Assembly (NCBI RefSeq): GCF_030525615.1
Contig: NZ_JAUNEJ010000001.1
Coordinates: forward strand, 496,001-560,000
Length of the DNA: 64,000 bases
Origin: Cutibacterium sp.
GTDB taxonomy: Bacteria; Actinomycetota; Actinomycetes; Propionibacteriales; Propionibacteriaceae
Direction: 5' to 3'
Below, one piece after another: positions 34,353-44,725 of the stretch. Numbering within the stretch: position 1 is the first letter of the stretch; each line of letters opens with the position of its first letter. Made by a program: the position numbers and the translations under genes. The notes under the pieces were generated by a model that saw only the letters and a list, made by a program, of their open reading frames with translations, was not told the origin of the DNA and did no database searches.

Positions 34353-36287
34353 TCACTGCATTCCCGCGTCACCAGGCAGCGCAGCAGTTGCCACCGGATC
34401 GTGGCGTAGCCACACCGAACCCATCGGTGGGACGCACACGGTGGCGACGGCAGGGAACCGATCAGCGTCCGGTAAAGGTGTGGCAATGACTTGGCCGAGG
34501 TTGCCGAATTCCCCTGTCCCGTCATACTCCAACGCGTCGGTGTTGAGGATTTCTGACCACACACCTTCTTTCGGCAGTCCAACCCGGTAGTCAGTCTGCG
34601 GGTTGGGAGAGAAGTTCGTGAAGCAGGCGATTGTCGATCCGTCCTCACTGCGGCGAAGCCACGAGAACAGATTGTTTCCAGCGTCGTCTGCGTTGATCCA
34701 CTCAAATCCGCGCGGATCACTGTCAAGCTGCCACAGCGCGGGGTTCTCCTTGTAGATCTTGTTGAGGTCGCGGAAGAGCCGCTTGAGGCCGCCATGGCCC
34801 CACAGATCAGCGACGAACCACTCCAAACTGACCGACTCATCGAACTCGTGACGTTGACCGAACTCTTGGCCCATGAAGATGAGCTGCTTGCCCGGGAAAG
34901 ACCACATATAGGAGTAAAAGGCTCGCAGGGAGGCAAACTGCTGCCAATCGTCACCCTGGATCTTGCTTATCATGGACCCTTTGCCGTGCACGACCTCGTC
35001 GTGACTGATCGGCAAGATGAAGTTCTCCGAGTATTGGTAGACCATCGCGAACGTCATCTCGTTGTGATGGTACTGACGATGGAAAGGATTGAGCCCCATG
35101 TAGCGCAGGGAGTCGTTCATCCAGCCCATGTTCCACTTGAATCCGAACCCCAGGCCGCCGTCATCGACCGGCTTGGTGACACCGGGAAAGCTCGTCGACT
35201 CCTCGGCAATCATGAGGATACCGGGGTAGCGCGAATACAGGTGAGAGTTGACGTAGCGAAGGAAGTCGATGGCTTCCAAGTTCTCGCGACCGCCATACTT
35301 GTTGGGCACCCACTGGCCCTCTGGGCGGGAATAGTCCAGGTACAGCATGGAGGCGACGGCATCGACGCGCAGTCCATCGACGTGAAACTCGTCGATCCAG
35401 TACAACGCATTGGAGACCAGGAAAGACTTCACCTCGTTGCGGCCGTAGTTGAAGATGTAGGTGCCCCAGTCCATGTGCTCACCCTGACGCGGGTCGGCGT
35501 GCTCATAGAGGGCGGTGCCGTCGAAGCGGCCCAAGGCCCACTCGTCCTTGGGGAAGTGGCCGGGAACCCAGTCCACAATGACGCCGATACCGGCCTGGTG
35601 CAGCTTGTCAATGAGGTAACGCAGATCATCAGGGGAGCCGTAGCGGCTCGTCGGGGCAAAGTACCCGGTGACCTGGTAACCCCACGACGGAGCGAAGGGG
35701 TGCTCTGCCAGCGGCATGAACTCCACGTGGGTGTAGCCCTGCCACAGCACGTAGCTGACCAGCTCATCAGCCAACTGGCGGTAGTTCAACCCGTGACGCC
35801 ACCCGCCGAGGTGGACCTCGTAGATACTCATCGGTTCAGCGTGGGCGTGGGAGGCCTCACGGTGGGAGATCCATGCGTCATCATTCCACTCGTAGTGGGT
35901 CTCGGTGACAATGGAGGCGTTGTGCGGGGCCTGCTCGCAGTAGCGGGCCAACGGGTCGACTTTTTCGTGCCAGTTGCCCCACTGATCCTGAATGCGAAAC
36001 TTGTAGAGGGTACCTTCGCCGACTCCCTCAATGAAGGTGCCCCAGACACCAGATCCAGGGATGAGACGCATAGGATCTCCGGTCCACCAGTTGAAGTCGG
36101 CAATCACCTCGACGGCCCGGGCGTTGGGAGCCCAAACAGCAAAACGGGTTCCGGTGATGGGGCCACGTTCGTCGTCATCAATGGTGACCACATGAGACCC
36201 GAGCCTCTTCCACACCTCTGTGTCCCCACCGGAATGGAATCCCTCGAGATCCCAACCGGTGAGTCCTCCGAACTCATCGTGAGCCAT
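34353..36287 (-). CDS. glgB: 1,4-alpha-glucan branching enzyme
   Basis: 644 aa from ATG 36287 (AGGAGG upstream). It moves alpha-1,4 segments to alpha-1,6 branch points. An N-terminal CBM48 domain (GTRFAVWAPNARAVEVIADF) is followed by a GH13 barrel: EFMPLAEHPFAPSWGYQVTG, the nucleophile in VDGLRVDAVASMLYLDYS, the acid in LMIAEESTSFPGV, and SHDEVVHGKGSM. With GlgE upstream, it would branch the linear glucan that GlgE elongates. Third gene of glgE > maltokinase > glgB, 84 bp after maltokinase. Confidence 0.96.
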   Translation of the reverse strand: MAHDEFGGLTGWDLEGFHSGGDTEVWKRLGSHVVTIDDDERGPITGTRFAVWAPNARAVEVIADFNWWTGDPMRLIPGSGVWGTFIEGVGEGTLYKFRIQDQWGNWHEKVDPLARYCEQAPHNASIVTETHYEWNDDAWISHREASHAHAEPMSIYEVHLGGWRHGLNYRQLADELVSYVLWQGYTHVEFMPLAEHPFAPSWGYQVTGYFAPTSRYGSPDDLRYLIDKLHQAGIGVIVDWVPGHFPKDEWALGRFDGTALYEHADPRQGEHMDWGTYIFNYGRNEVKSFLVSNALYWIDEFHVDGLRVDAVASMLYLDYSRPEGQWVPNKYGGRENLEAIDFLRYVNSHLYSRYPGILMIAEESTSFPGVTKPVDDGGLGFGFKWNMGWMNDSLRYMGLNPFHRQYHHNEMTFAMVYQYSENFILPISHDEVVHGKGSMISKIQGDDWQQFASLRAFYSYMWSFPGKQLIFMGQEFGQRHEFDESVSLEWFVADLWGHGGLKRLFRDLNKIYKENPALWQLDSDPRGFEWINADDAGNNLFSWLRRSEDGSTIACFTNFSPNPQTDYRVGLPKEGVWSEILNTDALEYDGTGEFGNLGQVIATPLPDADRFPAVATVCVPPMGSVWLRHDPVATAALPGDAGMQ

Positions 36288-36371
36288 GTCGTCCTCCTGG
36301 CACGTCATTGGTGTGGGTATGGCCATCAGGTCTGTGACCCGACGCCGCTATATGGGTGGGCGTGAATACCA

Positions 36372-37667
36372 CTAATTTTGCCCCATCACTCGTATGGCTG
36401 TCAGCGGGATGTCAACCCAGGTCGGCCGATTGAGGGTTTCATAGACGACTTCGTAGCCGGCCTTGTCAGCTTCATAGGCGGCCAACACATCGCGTTCAGC
36501 GTTATTTGGCTGACCATAGCCGTCCAAGAAAGCCTCGCGGGCTCGTCGTGCCCACGCCAAGGTTTCCGGTGCAGTGGGCTGGGGATGAGCCGAAGTGGCG
36601 TACGACAGCGAGCGCATCATTCCTGCCACATCACGCCACCGGGAATCGGGCAGTCGACGCTCTGTCAGCGGCTTGAGCGGCTCACCTTCAAAATCGATGA
36701 CCCGCCAACCGTCGGGAGTCAACAAGGTCTGACCGAGGTGAAAATCCCCGTGTACCTGCTGAGCGGCAAGGTGGCGTCCACGCAGCTTGTCGTAGCGGGA
36801 GATGATGAGGTTTCGGTACGGTTGGAGGGCCGGGGCTGCCGCTGTCGCGGCATCGAGGCGGCGCACCATGGCGTCGGCAATCTGAGTGCCGTCCAACTCG
36901 GCTGTCGCGAAGGTCTGTTCTAGAGCGCAGTGAATGGTTTTCAGGCATCGCCCCAAGTCGGCGACAAGATGAGTGACGTCGGCCAGATCAGCGGCCTGCG
37001 AGGTGATGAGTTCCCAGCCGTCCTGAGGTTGTGGGAACCTTTCGATTACCATGGCCAGATCGGTGTGACCGTCTTGCTCGCCCGGGATGTGTGCGGATAT
37101 GTAGCCGTAAAGCTTGGCCACTGAGGAAACGTGGGCGTCATTGAGGCTGCGGTGGATGGTGATGTCGAGATTGTCACCGGCTTCCAGGCGGCGAAACATC
37201 TTGATGATGGTGGTGCCGACGATGATCGAGGTATTCGACTGCTCGCCAGCGAAGCGCGTGGCGGTGGGTACCGGTCCCGGAGTATTCCCAAGCCGGTGCA
37301 GCTGCCAGGACCCGTCAGCTGCCTGAGGATCGCGTTCAAGGATGGTCCTGGCCCAGGCGGTGAGGGCTTCCTCATCAGTGGTGGCGTCAGTGACGGTGAC
37401 GGGCTGACCATGACGATGAATCTGTGCGAGTCCCCCAGGAGTAGCGGGTCGCAGGGCCAGCAGAAGCTGGTAGTACTCCTGAGGGAATTGCGGATAACAC
37501 ACGAGGGCAATGACGGGCACCACCGACAGATTGTCCTCATCAACGACGGGAGCCAGCGGAAGCAGTCTGGCCAAAGTGCCGTCTCTGCCTTTGCCGGAGA
37601 ACCACCGGGCGGTGCTGATATGGACCCAGAGCCGGTCACGGACCTCTGGGCTGTCCCACTCGGTCAT
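36372..37667 (-). CDS. mak: maltokinase (stand-alone, GlgE pathway)
   Basis: 431 aa from ATG 37667 (AAAGGAG 5 nt upstream). A phosphotransferase fold: the N-terminal lobe includes RWFSGKGRDGTLARLLPL. The catalytic loop QQVHGDFHLGQTLLT and the metal loop VIDFEGEP are the maltokinase signatures. It phosphorylates maltose with ATP to give maltose-1-phosphate for GlgE. In many bacteria this domain is fused to trehalose synthase (TreS); here it is free and no treS lies in the window. It is 65 bp from glgE on one side and 84 bp from glgB on the other. Confidence 0.9.
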   Translation of the reverse strand: MTEWDSPEVRDRLWVHISTARWFSGKGRDGTLARLLPLAPVVDEDNLSVVPVIALVCYPQFPQEYYQLLLALRPATPGGLAQIHRHGQPVTVTDATTDEEALTAWARTILERDPQAADGSWQLHRLGNTPGPVPTATRFAGEQSNTSIIVGTTIIKMFRRLEAGDNLDITIHRSLNDAHVSSVAKLYGYISAHIPGEQDGHTDLAMVIERFPQPQDGWELITSQAADLADVTHLVADLGRCLKTIHCALEQTFATAELDGTQIADAMVRRLDAATAAAPALQPYRNLIISRYDKLRGRHLAAQQVHGDFHLGQTLLTPDGWRVIDFEGEPLKPLTERRLPDSRWRDVAGMMRSLSYATSAHPQPTAPETLAWARRAREAFLDGYGQPNNAERDVLAAYEADKAGYEVVYETLNRPTWVDIPLTAIRVMGQN

Positions 37668-37732
37668 GTGTCTCCTTTCAGCCATCGGGCGGTATCGCGG
37701 CTGTCAGTGTCCCGTCGGCTGCAACCGGGTGG

Positions 37733-39940
37733 TCATGAGGTGATCTTTCGTATATGCAGGATGTGTGCCGGCTGGGCCGGGTAGAGCCTGACGAAAGCCT
37801 GCTGCTGCCACGTGAAATCGGCACCCGTGAGTTCGTCGTGGACTGCGAATGTGTCGTCGTTGTTGAGTCCAAGCGCAGCCATGTCCAACATGACCTGCGA
37901 CTCCACGCCCCACACCGGGTCCAGCGAGACGACGACAATCACGACGTCGTCCCCGGCCTTCTTGGAGAAAACGAATACTTTGTCGTGTGGGGCATGGTGA
38001 ATCGTGGTGTCACGCAACTGCTGCAAAGCCGGGTGCGCCCGACGGATCTCATTGAGACGAGTGACGAGCAGCGTGATGTTTGGCTGACAGTCAAAGTCGC
38101 GGGGACGGTACTCGTACTTCTCGGAGTGGGCGTATTCCTCGCGTCCGGGCAGCGGTTCATGTTCGCAGATCTCGAACCCGGAGTACATACCCCACGACGG
38201 ACTCATCGTCGCCGCCAGGATGGCACGAATGGCGAATCCGGCCGGGTTGCCGTCATTGAGATAGATCGGGTTGATATCAGGGGTGTTGGTGAAGAAATTC
38301 GGACGGTAGAAGTGCGCGGTCTGGTGCGAGACCTCATCGAGGTACTCCTCCAACTCCCACTTGGCGGTTCGCCACGTGAAGTACGAGTAACCCTGCTGGA
38401 AGCCGACCTTGGCCAAGGCGGCCATCATTTCAGGACGGGTGAAGGCCTCGGCGAGGAAAATGACCTCTGGGTGGCGACGATGTACCTGCTCCAGCAGCCA
38501 GGCCCAAAAGCTGACCGGTTTGGTGTGCGGATTGTCGACTCGGAAGATCGTCACGCCGTGGGAAATCCACAGTTCAAGTAGCCGCAGGCATTCGTGGTAG
38601 ATACCGTCCGGGTCATTGTCGAAGTTGATCGGGTAAATGTCTTGGTACTTCTTCGGTGGGTTCTCCGCGTAGGCGATGGTGCCGTCAACTCGGGTGGTGA
38701 ACCACTCTGGGTGCTCTTGTACCCACGGGTGGTCCGGCGAAGCTTGCAAGGCGAAGTCCAGAGCTACCTCCATGCCTAGGTCATGGGCGCGAGCAACGAA
38801 ACGATCGAAGTCCTCAAAAGTTCCCAGATCTGGGTGGATGGCGTCATGGCCGCCAGCCGACGAACCGATGGCCCATGGAGAACCGGGATCGTCTGGACCT
38901 GGGGTCAGGGTGTTGTCCTTGCCCTTGCGAAAGGCGGTTCCGATGGGATGAATGGGCGGTAGGTAGACCACGTCGAATCCCATCGCAGCAGCGGCATCGA
39001 GTCGCTCCCAGGAGGAATCGAAGGTGCCGGAGACCCAGTGACCGTCCTCACCCATATGGGCGCCCTGGGAGCGCGGGAAGAATTCATACCAGGAGCTGTA
39101 GAGGGCACGACGCCTCTCGACTCGCAGTGGTGTCGGGATGGTGGGAGAAGTGAGGGGACGCGGGGCGTGGGCGCGCATCGCCTCGCAGAAGACGAAGGTA
39201 TTGATGACCTGGCGCAGCGAGTCCGGGGCACGGTCAGGGGTCAGGCTAGAGTCAGCTTCGCTGAGAACTGCCACGGCAGCTGCGTCTCCGGTCTGTTCGG
39301 CGTGCGTGATGGCCTGGTCGATGAGGGCGTGGCCCTCGGCACAGACGAGCTCGACGTCGATACCGGCGGCCAGTTTGGCGTCGGCATTGTGGTGCCAAGT
39401 GCCCCAAGTATCGGACCATCCCTCGACGTGCATCGTCCAGTCACCCTCGGCACCGGCTGAGACGCGGGCTTTCCAGATGTCCAAGCCCCAAGGCTCGACC
39501 TGGTGCATATCGGTGATGTGACGGTTACCGTCCGGATCGGTGAGCACGACGCTGGCACCGACTGCGTCATGGCCTTCGCGAAAGACATTGGCTGTGACCT
39601 CGAACTCCTCGTCGACGACGGAGTAGATCGGCAGCTGGCCACCTTCGACCTCAGGACGGACATTGTGGACGGGGATCCGCCCGAAGCCACGAAGCGGCGG
39701 ACGACCAGGGACGTCGATGGCCGAGGTGGTCGCCAGGAGAGCCTCATCATCTGAGGTGGGTGCGGCGGCGTGACGCGGTGACGGCGTCTTGGGGGGAAAA
39801 ACCGATTCCGGCGACTCAGCAGAGGCGACAGGATCGACCGGTTCGGGTGAGTCCTGCGGGCCGGGAAGGTTCACCTGAACGTTCTTGTCCTTGGGGTCAT
39901 TATCGTGTTGACGGCGATCTCGCCTGTTGATCCTCCACAC
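37733..39940 (-). CDS. glgE: alpha-1,4-glucan:maltose-1-phosphate maltosyltransferase
   Basis: 735 aa from GTG 39940; the first 70 residues are low-complexity and the true start could be later. A GH13_3 enzyme that extends alpha-glucan by two glucose units from maltose-1-phosphate. YSSWYEFFPRSQGAHMGEDG and LPPIHPIGTAFRKGKDNT are characteristic. Nucleophile in TIFRVDNPHTKPVSFW, acid in IFLAEAFTRPEMM. First gene of glgE > mak > glgB > NUDIX. A 217-bp gap separates it from glgX, so it likely has its own promoter. Confidence 0.95.
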   Translation of the reverse strand: MWRINRRDRRQHDNDPKDKNVQVNLPGPQDSPEPVDPVASAESPESVFPPKTPSPRHAAAPTSDDEALLATTSAIDVPGRPPLRGFGRIPVHNVRPEVEGGQLPIYSVVDEEFEVTANVFREGHDAVGASVVLTDPDGNRHITDMHQVEPWGLDIWKARVSAGAEGDWTMHVEGWSDTWGTWHHNADAKLAAGIDVELVCAEGHALIDQAITHAEQTGDAAAVAVLSEADSSLTPDRAPDSLRQVINTFVFCEAMRAHAPRPLTSPTIPTPLRVERRRALYSSWYEFFPRSQGAHMGEDGHWVSGTFDSSWERLDAAAAMGFDVVYLPPIHPIGTAFRKGKDNTLTPGPDDPGSPWAIGSSAGGHDAIHPDLGTFEDFDRFVARAHDLGMEVALDFALQASPDHPWVQEHPEWFTTRVDGTIAYAENPPKKYQDIYPINFDNDPDGIYHECLRLLELWISHGVTIFRVDNPHTKPVSFWAWLLEQVHRRHPEVIFLAEAFTRPEMMAALAKVGFQQGYSYFTWRTAKWELEEYLDEVSHQTAHFYRPNFFTNTPDINPIYLNDGNPAGFAIRAILAATMSPSWGMYSGFEICEHEPLPGREEYAHSEKYEYRPRDFDCQPNITLLVTRLNEIRRAHPALQQLRDTTIHHAPHDKVFVFSKKAGDDVVIVVVSLDPVWGVESQVMLDMAALGLNNDDTFAVHDELTGADFTWQQQAFVRLYPAQPAHILHIRKITS

Positions 39941-40124
39941 GGAGCATAGGCTACCGTGGCCAGTTCCGACTCGTCATGGTTCGCAGCCGCCTTTCGAGGG
40001 CAAACTCATGTGCCACGTGCTGCTAAGAAGGTGTGAAAGGTGTCTGCCGAGCAGTGAATCTCAGCAGCCAACCTCAGTCATTGGCGTGGAACAGAGCCGA
40101 TGTTGCACTCATGGTCTGCCGCGT

Positions 40125-40141
40125 GTGCGCTTGGGGCGCAC
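40125..40141. terminator. short hairpin after glgX
   Basis: GTGCGC and GCGCAC separated by TTGGG lie 17 bp beyond the glgX stop on the minus strand. Short stem without T tract; a weak terminator at best. Confidence 0.4.
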
Positions 40142-40157
40142 CTGATCGGTGAGACCT

Positions 40158-42245
40158 TCACTGATGGGTGTCAGCCGCCAAAGCGGCCTGCATGACGACC
40201 ACGCACCTGCTCGGCAGGGTGATCGACAGACCAGCAGGGACGGGCTCGTCTGGAATCTCGCCGGGCAGGACCGTCGAGGCAACCACCTGCCAGGACTGGC
40301 CCCAACGCGGACTCGGCAGGATGACCTCGACGGGATGGTCGCCAGCGTGGAACCAGACGAGGAAGGCCTCGTTGTCGTCGCTGGTGTACATACCCAAGGT
40401 ACGACGGCCCTCGTCATGCCAGTCCTCAGTGACCATCTCGCCGCCATGACCGGAGAACCAGGCAAGATCGACGCGCCCGGCATCGGACGAGTGGCCCACC
40501 GGGTCATGGTGACGATAGATCGACGGGCGAAGAACAGGATGGTCGCGGCGCAGAGCGGTGAGGGTGCGGACAAGGTCGGTGACGTCGGACCAGTCCTCGG
40601 CGTCGTCCCAATCCAGCCACGAAATAGGAGAGTCCTGACAGTAGGCGTTGTTGTTGCCTTGCTGAGTACGGCCCATCTCGTCGCCGGCAGTTATCATCGG
40701 GACACCGGTAGCCAGCAGCAAAGTAGCAACGAAGTTGCGGACTTGACGATGACGCAGCGTGACAATGGCTTGATCGGTGGTCTCACCCTCCCAGCCGCAA
40801 TTCCAGGACCGATTGTCATTGGACCCGTCGTGGTTGCCCTCACCGTTGTCGTGATTGTGCTTCATGTTGTAGGTGACAAGGTCACGCATAGTGAAGCCAT
40901 CATGGGCGGTGACGAAGTTGACGCTCGAGGTTGGCTGACCGTAGAGATCTGGGGATCCGGACAGCCGGGTGGCTAGTTCCTCGACCCCGCAGACGGCACC
41001 GCGCCAGAAATCACGAATGTAATTGCGGAAGTGGTCATTCCATTCGCTCCAATGTGGGCCCCAGGCGCCGACCTGGTAACCGTAAGGGCCAAGATCCCAC
41101 GGTTCGGCGATGTGCTTGACTTTGTTGAGCACCGGATCGTTGACGAGGGCTTGCTTGAATGGATGGTTCTGGTCAACCCCGTGGGACTCGTCGCGGATGA
41201 GGGTGGTTGCCAAGTCGTATCGGAACCCATCAACCCCCATCTGGGTGACCCAATACCGCAAGGAGTCAAGAACCAGAGCAAGGACTTCAGGATGGGAGGT
41301 GTCGACCGAGTTACCGCAACCTGTGACGTCGTAGTCGTTGCGGTGGTCATTGGTGAGTCGGTAATAGGACTCGTGGTCGATACCGCGGAAGGACAGAGTA
41401 GGTCCCTCGTGGCCGCCTTCACCGGTGTGGTTGTAGACCACATCGAGGATGACCTCGATCCCAGCTTCGTGGAAGGCTGTCACCATCTCCTTGAATTCGC
41501 GCACCTGGGCGCCCATGGAACCGACCGAACAGTAGGCGGCGTGAGGAGCGAAGAACCCCAAGGTGTTGTAACCCCAGTAGTTCGACAAACCACGTCCGAC
41601 AGCGAAGGGTTCTGAGACGAATTGTTGGACCGGCAACAATTCAATGGCGGTGACACCAATGGAGGTGAGGTGTTCGATGACCGCTGGGTAGGCCAGACCG
41701 GCATAGGTGCCACGCAGATGTTCAGGCACCAGGGGATGCAGGCGGGTGTAGCCCTTAACGTGGGTTTCGTAGATGACTGACTCGCTGATGTCGCGACGGT
41801 GAGCGATGGGCTTTGGTGGCTCGGTATCCTCGATCACCACGGCCAACGGGACAGAAGTCGCATCGTCGGTCGGGTCCGGCTCGTAGTTCGATTCCGGGGT
41901 GTGGTCCATGATCGGCCCGTGGTAATCGACACCGGCGGTAATGGCCTTAGCGTAAGGGTCGAGAAGCAGCTTGGCCGGATTGAACCTCATACCACGGTCA
42001 GGGTCCCACGGACCGTGAACTCGGTAACCGTAGCGTTGGCCGGCGGTCACGCCCGGGACCTCAATGGTCCACACACCATGCTCGTCCATGGTCATGTCGT
42101 GATTGACCTGTGACCTGTCATCTGCCACGAGTGCCAGCTCGACACGCTCGGCGCGCGGTGCCCACAAGCCGAAACGGCAGCCGCCGTCAACCAGGGTAGA
42201 GCCGAGCGCGCTGGTGTCGAATGGCGCCGCGTTGGTGTCGGTCAC
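40158..42245 (-). CDS. glgX: glycogen debranching enzyme GlgX
   Basis: 695 aa. Hydrolyses alpha-1,6 branches of trimmed glycogen. N-terminal CBM48 (GCRFGLWAPRAERVELAL), then a GH13_11 barrel: IELLPVQQFVSEPF, NYWGYNTLGFFAPHAAY, nucleophile in MGVDGFRYDLATTLIRD, acid in HIAEPWDLGPYGYQVGAWG, and NFVTAHDGFTMRDLV. GTG start with GAAAGG upstream. It faces away from the cysteine desulfurase gene across 157 bp. With glgE and glgB it completes synthesis and breakdown of branched glucan. Confidence 0.95.
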   Translation of the reverse strand: MTDTNAAPFDTSALGSTLVDGGCRFGLWAPRAERVELALVADDRSQVNHDMTMDEHGVWTIEVPGVTAGQRYGYRVHGPWDPDRGMRFNPAKLLLDPYAKAITAGVDYHGPIMDHTPESNYEPDPTDDATSVPLAVVIEDTEPPKPIAHRRDISESVIYETHVKGYTRLHPLVPEHLRGTYAGLAYPAVIEHLTSIGVTAIELLPVQQFVSEPFAVGRGLSNYWGYNTLGFFAPHAAYCSVGSMGAQVREFKEMVTAFHEAGIEVILDVVYNHTGEGGHEGPTLSFRGIDHESYYRLTNDHRNDYDVTGCGNSVDTSHPEVLALVLDSLRYWVTQMGVDGFRYDLATTLIRDESHGVDQNHPFKQALVNDPVLNKVKHIAEPWDLGPYGYQVGAWGPHWSEWNDHFRNYIRDFWRGAVCGVEELATRLSGSPDLYGQPTSSVNFVTAHDGFTMRDLVTYNMKHNHDNGEGNHDGSNDNRSWNCGWEGETTDQAIVTLRHRQVRNFVATLLLATGVPMITAGDEMGRTQQGNNNAYCQDSPISWLDWDDAEDWSDVTDLVRTLTALRRDHPVLRPSIYRHHDPVGHSSDAGRVDLAWFSGHGGEMVTEDWHDEGRRTLGMYTSDDNEAFLVWFHAGDHPVEVILPSPRWGQSWQVVASTVLPGEIPDEPVPAGLSITLPSRCVVVMQAALAADTHQ

Positions 42246-42402
42246 AATAGAGGCCTTTCGTTGGGGACAATGGTCGGAACGTCAACAGAACGACGAATAA
42301 CTTTAGTCACAGTCGGCCGCTGGGTCCGCAGCAGCGACAGCGCACAATTCCATACTTCGCCAATCGGCAGTAACGTCAAGGAGTCGTCAGGAAGGATAAG
42401 GC

Positions 42403-43548
42403 GTGTCGCAATCGCAGCTCGGCTCAGTACATCACGTTCGTGCCTATTTCGACCACGCGGCGACCTCCCCGCTACGTCCGGAAGCCCTGCATGCCATGGC
42501 CGAACTGGTGCCCGGAAACCCTGGCGGAATCCACGGATCAGGGCGTGCCGCACGCGCTTTGCTTGAAGACGCCCGAGAGGAGATCGCCAGCCTGCTCGGC
42601 GTGGGTCCGCTGGAAATCGTGTTCACTAGCGGAGGAACCGAGGCGGACATGTTGGCGGTGATGGGAGCGACCCAGCACGGCCACGCGGTTGTCTCGGCGA
42701 TCGAACATCCCGCTGTCTCCACGGTGAGTTCTCCGTGGCTGCTAGGTGAGCGCGTCACGGTGCTTCCAGTCGATCGGAATGGGGTCGTCGATCCTGATTC
42801 GCTTGCTGCCGCTGTGCCTGGCAATGACCTCGACGTTGTTTCGGTGATGGCCGTCAACAACGAAACCGGGGTATGTCAACCCGTCAGTGACATCGCGGCG
42901 AAGGCCCATCAGGCCGGAGCTCTCATGCACACTGACGCAGTTCAAGCCCTCGGTCATATCCCGGTGAACTTGGACCAGTGGGGAGTGGACTTGGCGTCTT
43001 TTTCTGCCCACAAGATCGGTGGTCCCGTCGGTATCGGGGCGCTGTGGGTTCGCAGGGGAGTTGAGCTGCACCCCGTCTCGCCGGGAGGTGGGCAGCAATA
43101 CGGGATTCGGTCCGGTACTCAGCCGGTGGCGTTGGCTCGAGGGTTCGCGGCTGCTCTGCGGGCTTGTAGTGATGAGTTTGATGTCATGACGGCTCGCTGG
43201 CAGAACTGGCGGCGGCGCATTGTTCAATCGTGCCAGCAAATCCCAGGGGTCAGTGTGGACCAGTCTGCTGCGACGAGTCCTACCATCATTCACCTCAGCA
43301 TTGCCGGGGCGCGAGGAAACGATATCGTCATGCTCGCTGATCGGCACGGAGTCGATCTGTCAGCTGGATCGGCTTGCCATGCCGGAGTTTCTCGACCCTC
43401 ACCGACAATGCTGGCGATGGGCCGTGATGACGAGACAGCGGCCTCAGGGGTTCGGATCTCGATGGGTTACACCACCACTGAGGCTGACGTCGACCGGTTG
43501 CTCGCCGTTTTGCCGGCAGCCATCTCCCAAGCCAGCGGTGCGCGGTGA
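42403..43548 (+). CDS. cysteine desulfurase (NifS/IscS family)
   Basis: 381 aa PLP enzyme that takes sulfur from cysteine. YFDHAATSPLRPEALHAM starts the fold, VFTSGGTEADMLAVMG binds cofactor phosphate, SFSAHKIGGPVGIGALW carries the PLP lysine, and SAGSACHAGVSRPS carries the persulfide cysteine. GTG start with AAGGA upstream. It lies 76 bp before mnmA on the same strand, a common pairing, so it most likely feeds sulfur to tRNA 2-thiouridylation; other acceptors are possible. Confidence 0.92.
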   Translation: MSQSQLGSVHHVRAYFDHAATSPLRPEALHAMAELVPGNPGGIHGSGRAARALLEDAREEIASLLGVGPLEIVFTSGGTEADMLAVMGATQHGHAVVSAIEHPAVSTVSSPWLLGERVTVLPVDRNGVVDPDSLAAAVPGNDLDVVSVMAVNNETGVCQPVSDIAAKAHQAGALMHTDAVQALGHIPVNLDQWGVDLASFSAHKIGGPVGIGALWVRRGVELHPVSPGGGQQYGIRSGTQPVALARGFAAALRACSDEFDVMTARWQNWRRRIVQSCQQIPGVSVDQSAATSPTIIHLSIAGARGNDIVMLADRHGVDLSAGSACHAGVSRPSPTMLAMGRDDETAASGVRISMGYTTTEADVDRLLAVLPAAISQASGAR

Positions 43549-43624
43549 GTTGTCGTCACTCCCTATCATCGTCTCATAGTCAGCACCGATCCACACCACT
43601 GCACATCCATGGAGAGGAATCACT

Positions 43625-44725
43625 GTGAAGGTTCTCGCTGCTATGTCGGGAGGAGTCGACTCCGCTGTCGCTGCAGCCCGCCTCGTCGTCGCAGGACATG
43701 ATGTCACGGGTGTGCATTTGGCGTTGTCGCGCAACCCGCGCTCGCACCGGGAAGGATCGCGAGGGTGCTGCTCCCTGGAGGATTCCTTTGACGCCAGGCG
43801 GGCTGCAGACAGACTGGGAATTCCGTTCTACGTGTGGGATTTCTCCGACCGCTTTGCTGCGGAAGTCATCGACCCCTTTATCGCCGAATACCAGGCAGGG
43901 CGAACCCCTAACCCCTGCTTGCGATGCAACGAGAGGATCAAGTTCGCCGCTCTGCTGGAACGAGGACTCGACCTTGGCTACGACGCCGTTGCCACCGGCC
44001 ATTACGCCCGTACCGAGGTCGTCGACGGTGTGACAAGGTTGTATCGGTCGGTCGATCCAGGCAAGGACCAGTCCTATGTGCTGGCGGTCTTGAACCAGGA
44101 CCAACTGTCCCATTCGCTCTTCCCACTCGGGAACTCCCTCAAGACCGATGTCCGGAAGGAAGCAGCCGACCTCGGTCTGTCGGTGGCTGATAAGCCCGAT
44201 TCCAATGACATCTGCTTTATCCCGGACGGCGACACCCCCGGTTGGCTCTCAGAGAAAATCGGCTCGGCCGACGGAGAAATTCGCGACGAGTCCGGCGCCG
44301 TCGTCGGTCACCACAACGGGTATCACCACTTCACTATCGGACAGCGCCGTGGACTGCGACTAGGTATTCCTGCCCCGGACGGTAAGCCCCGCTATGTCCT
44401 CGACATCGAACCAGTCAACAACACGGTGGTCGTCGGTGGAGCAGAAGGGCTGAACGTCAGCCATATCGAAGCCATCCGCCCGGTGTGGTGTTCTGGCGAG
44501 CCTGCTCAAAGGTGGAACGGTCAAGTTCAGGTGCGCGCCCATGGCAACCCGGTTGACGCCACCATTGCCACGGTTGCCGGCGGAGTCGCAATCGACCTTG
44601 AGGAAACACTGCGCGGAGTCGCTCCCGGCCAGGCTGCGGTCTTCTACGACGACGACCTTGTCGTCGGATCGGCAACCATTTGCGGGACCGACCGAGCCGG
44701 AATGACGGCGGAGCAAGCAGCATGA
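43625..44725 (+). CDS. mnmA: tRNA-specific 2-thiouridylase MnmA
   Basis: 366 aa. Thiolates U34 of Lys, Glu and Gln tRNAs. [20 protein letters not shown] is the PP-loop, [19 protein letters not shown] holds the first catalytic cysteine, and [16 protein letters not shown] the second. The C-terminal beta domains ([20 protein letters not shown]) are intact. GTG start. It overlaps the MetE-like gene by ATGA. Confidence 0.96.
   Translation: MKVLAAMSGGVDSAVAAARLVVAGHDVTGVHLALSRNPRSHREGSRGCCSLEDSFDARRAADRLGIPFYVWDFSDRFAAEVIDPFIAEYQAGRTPNPCLRCNERIKFAALLERGLDLGYDAVATGHYARTEVVDGVTRLYRSVDPGKDQSYVLAVLNQDQLSHSLFPLGNSLKTDVRKEAADLGLSVADKPDSNDICFIPDGDTPGWLSEKIGSADGEIRDESGAVVGHHNGYHHFTIGQRRGLRLGIPAPDGKPRYVLDIEPVNNTVVVGGAEGLNVSHIEAIRPVWCSGEPAQRWNGQVQVRAHGNPVDATIATVAGGVAIDLEETLRGVAPGQAAVFYDDDLVVGSATICGTDRAGMTAEQAA

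Noticed and set aside
34794-36365. 523-aa plus-strand frame over glgB
   Set aside because: Shadow; glgB on the other strand has intact GH13 motifs.
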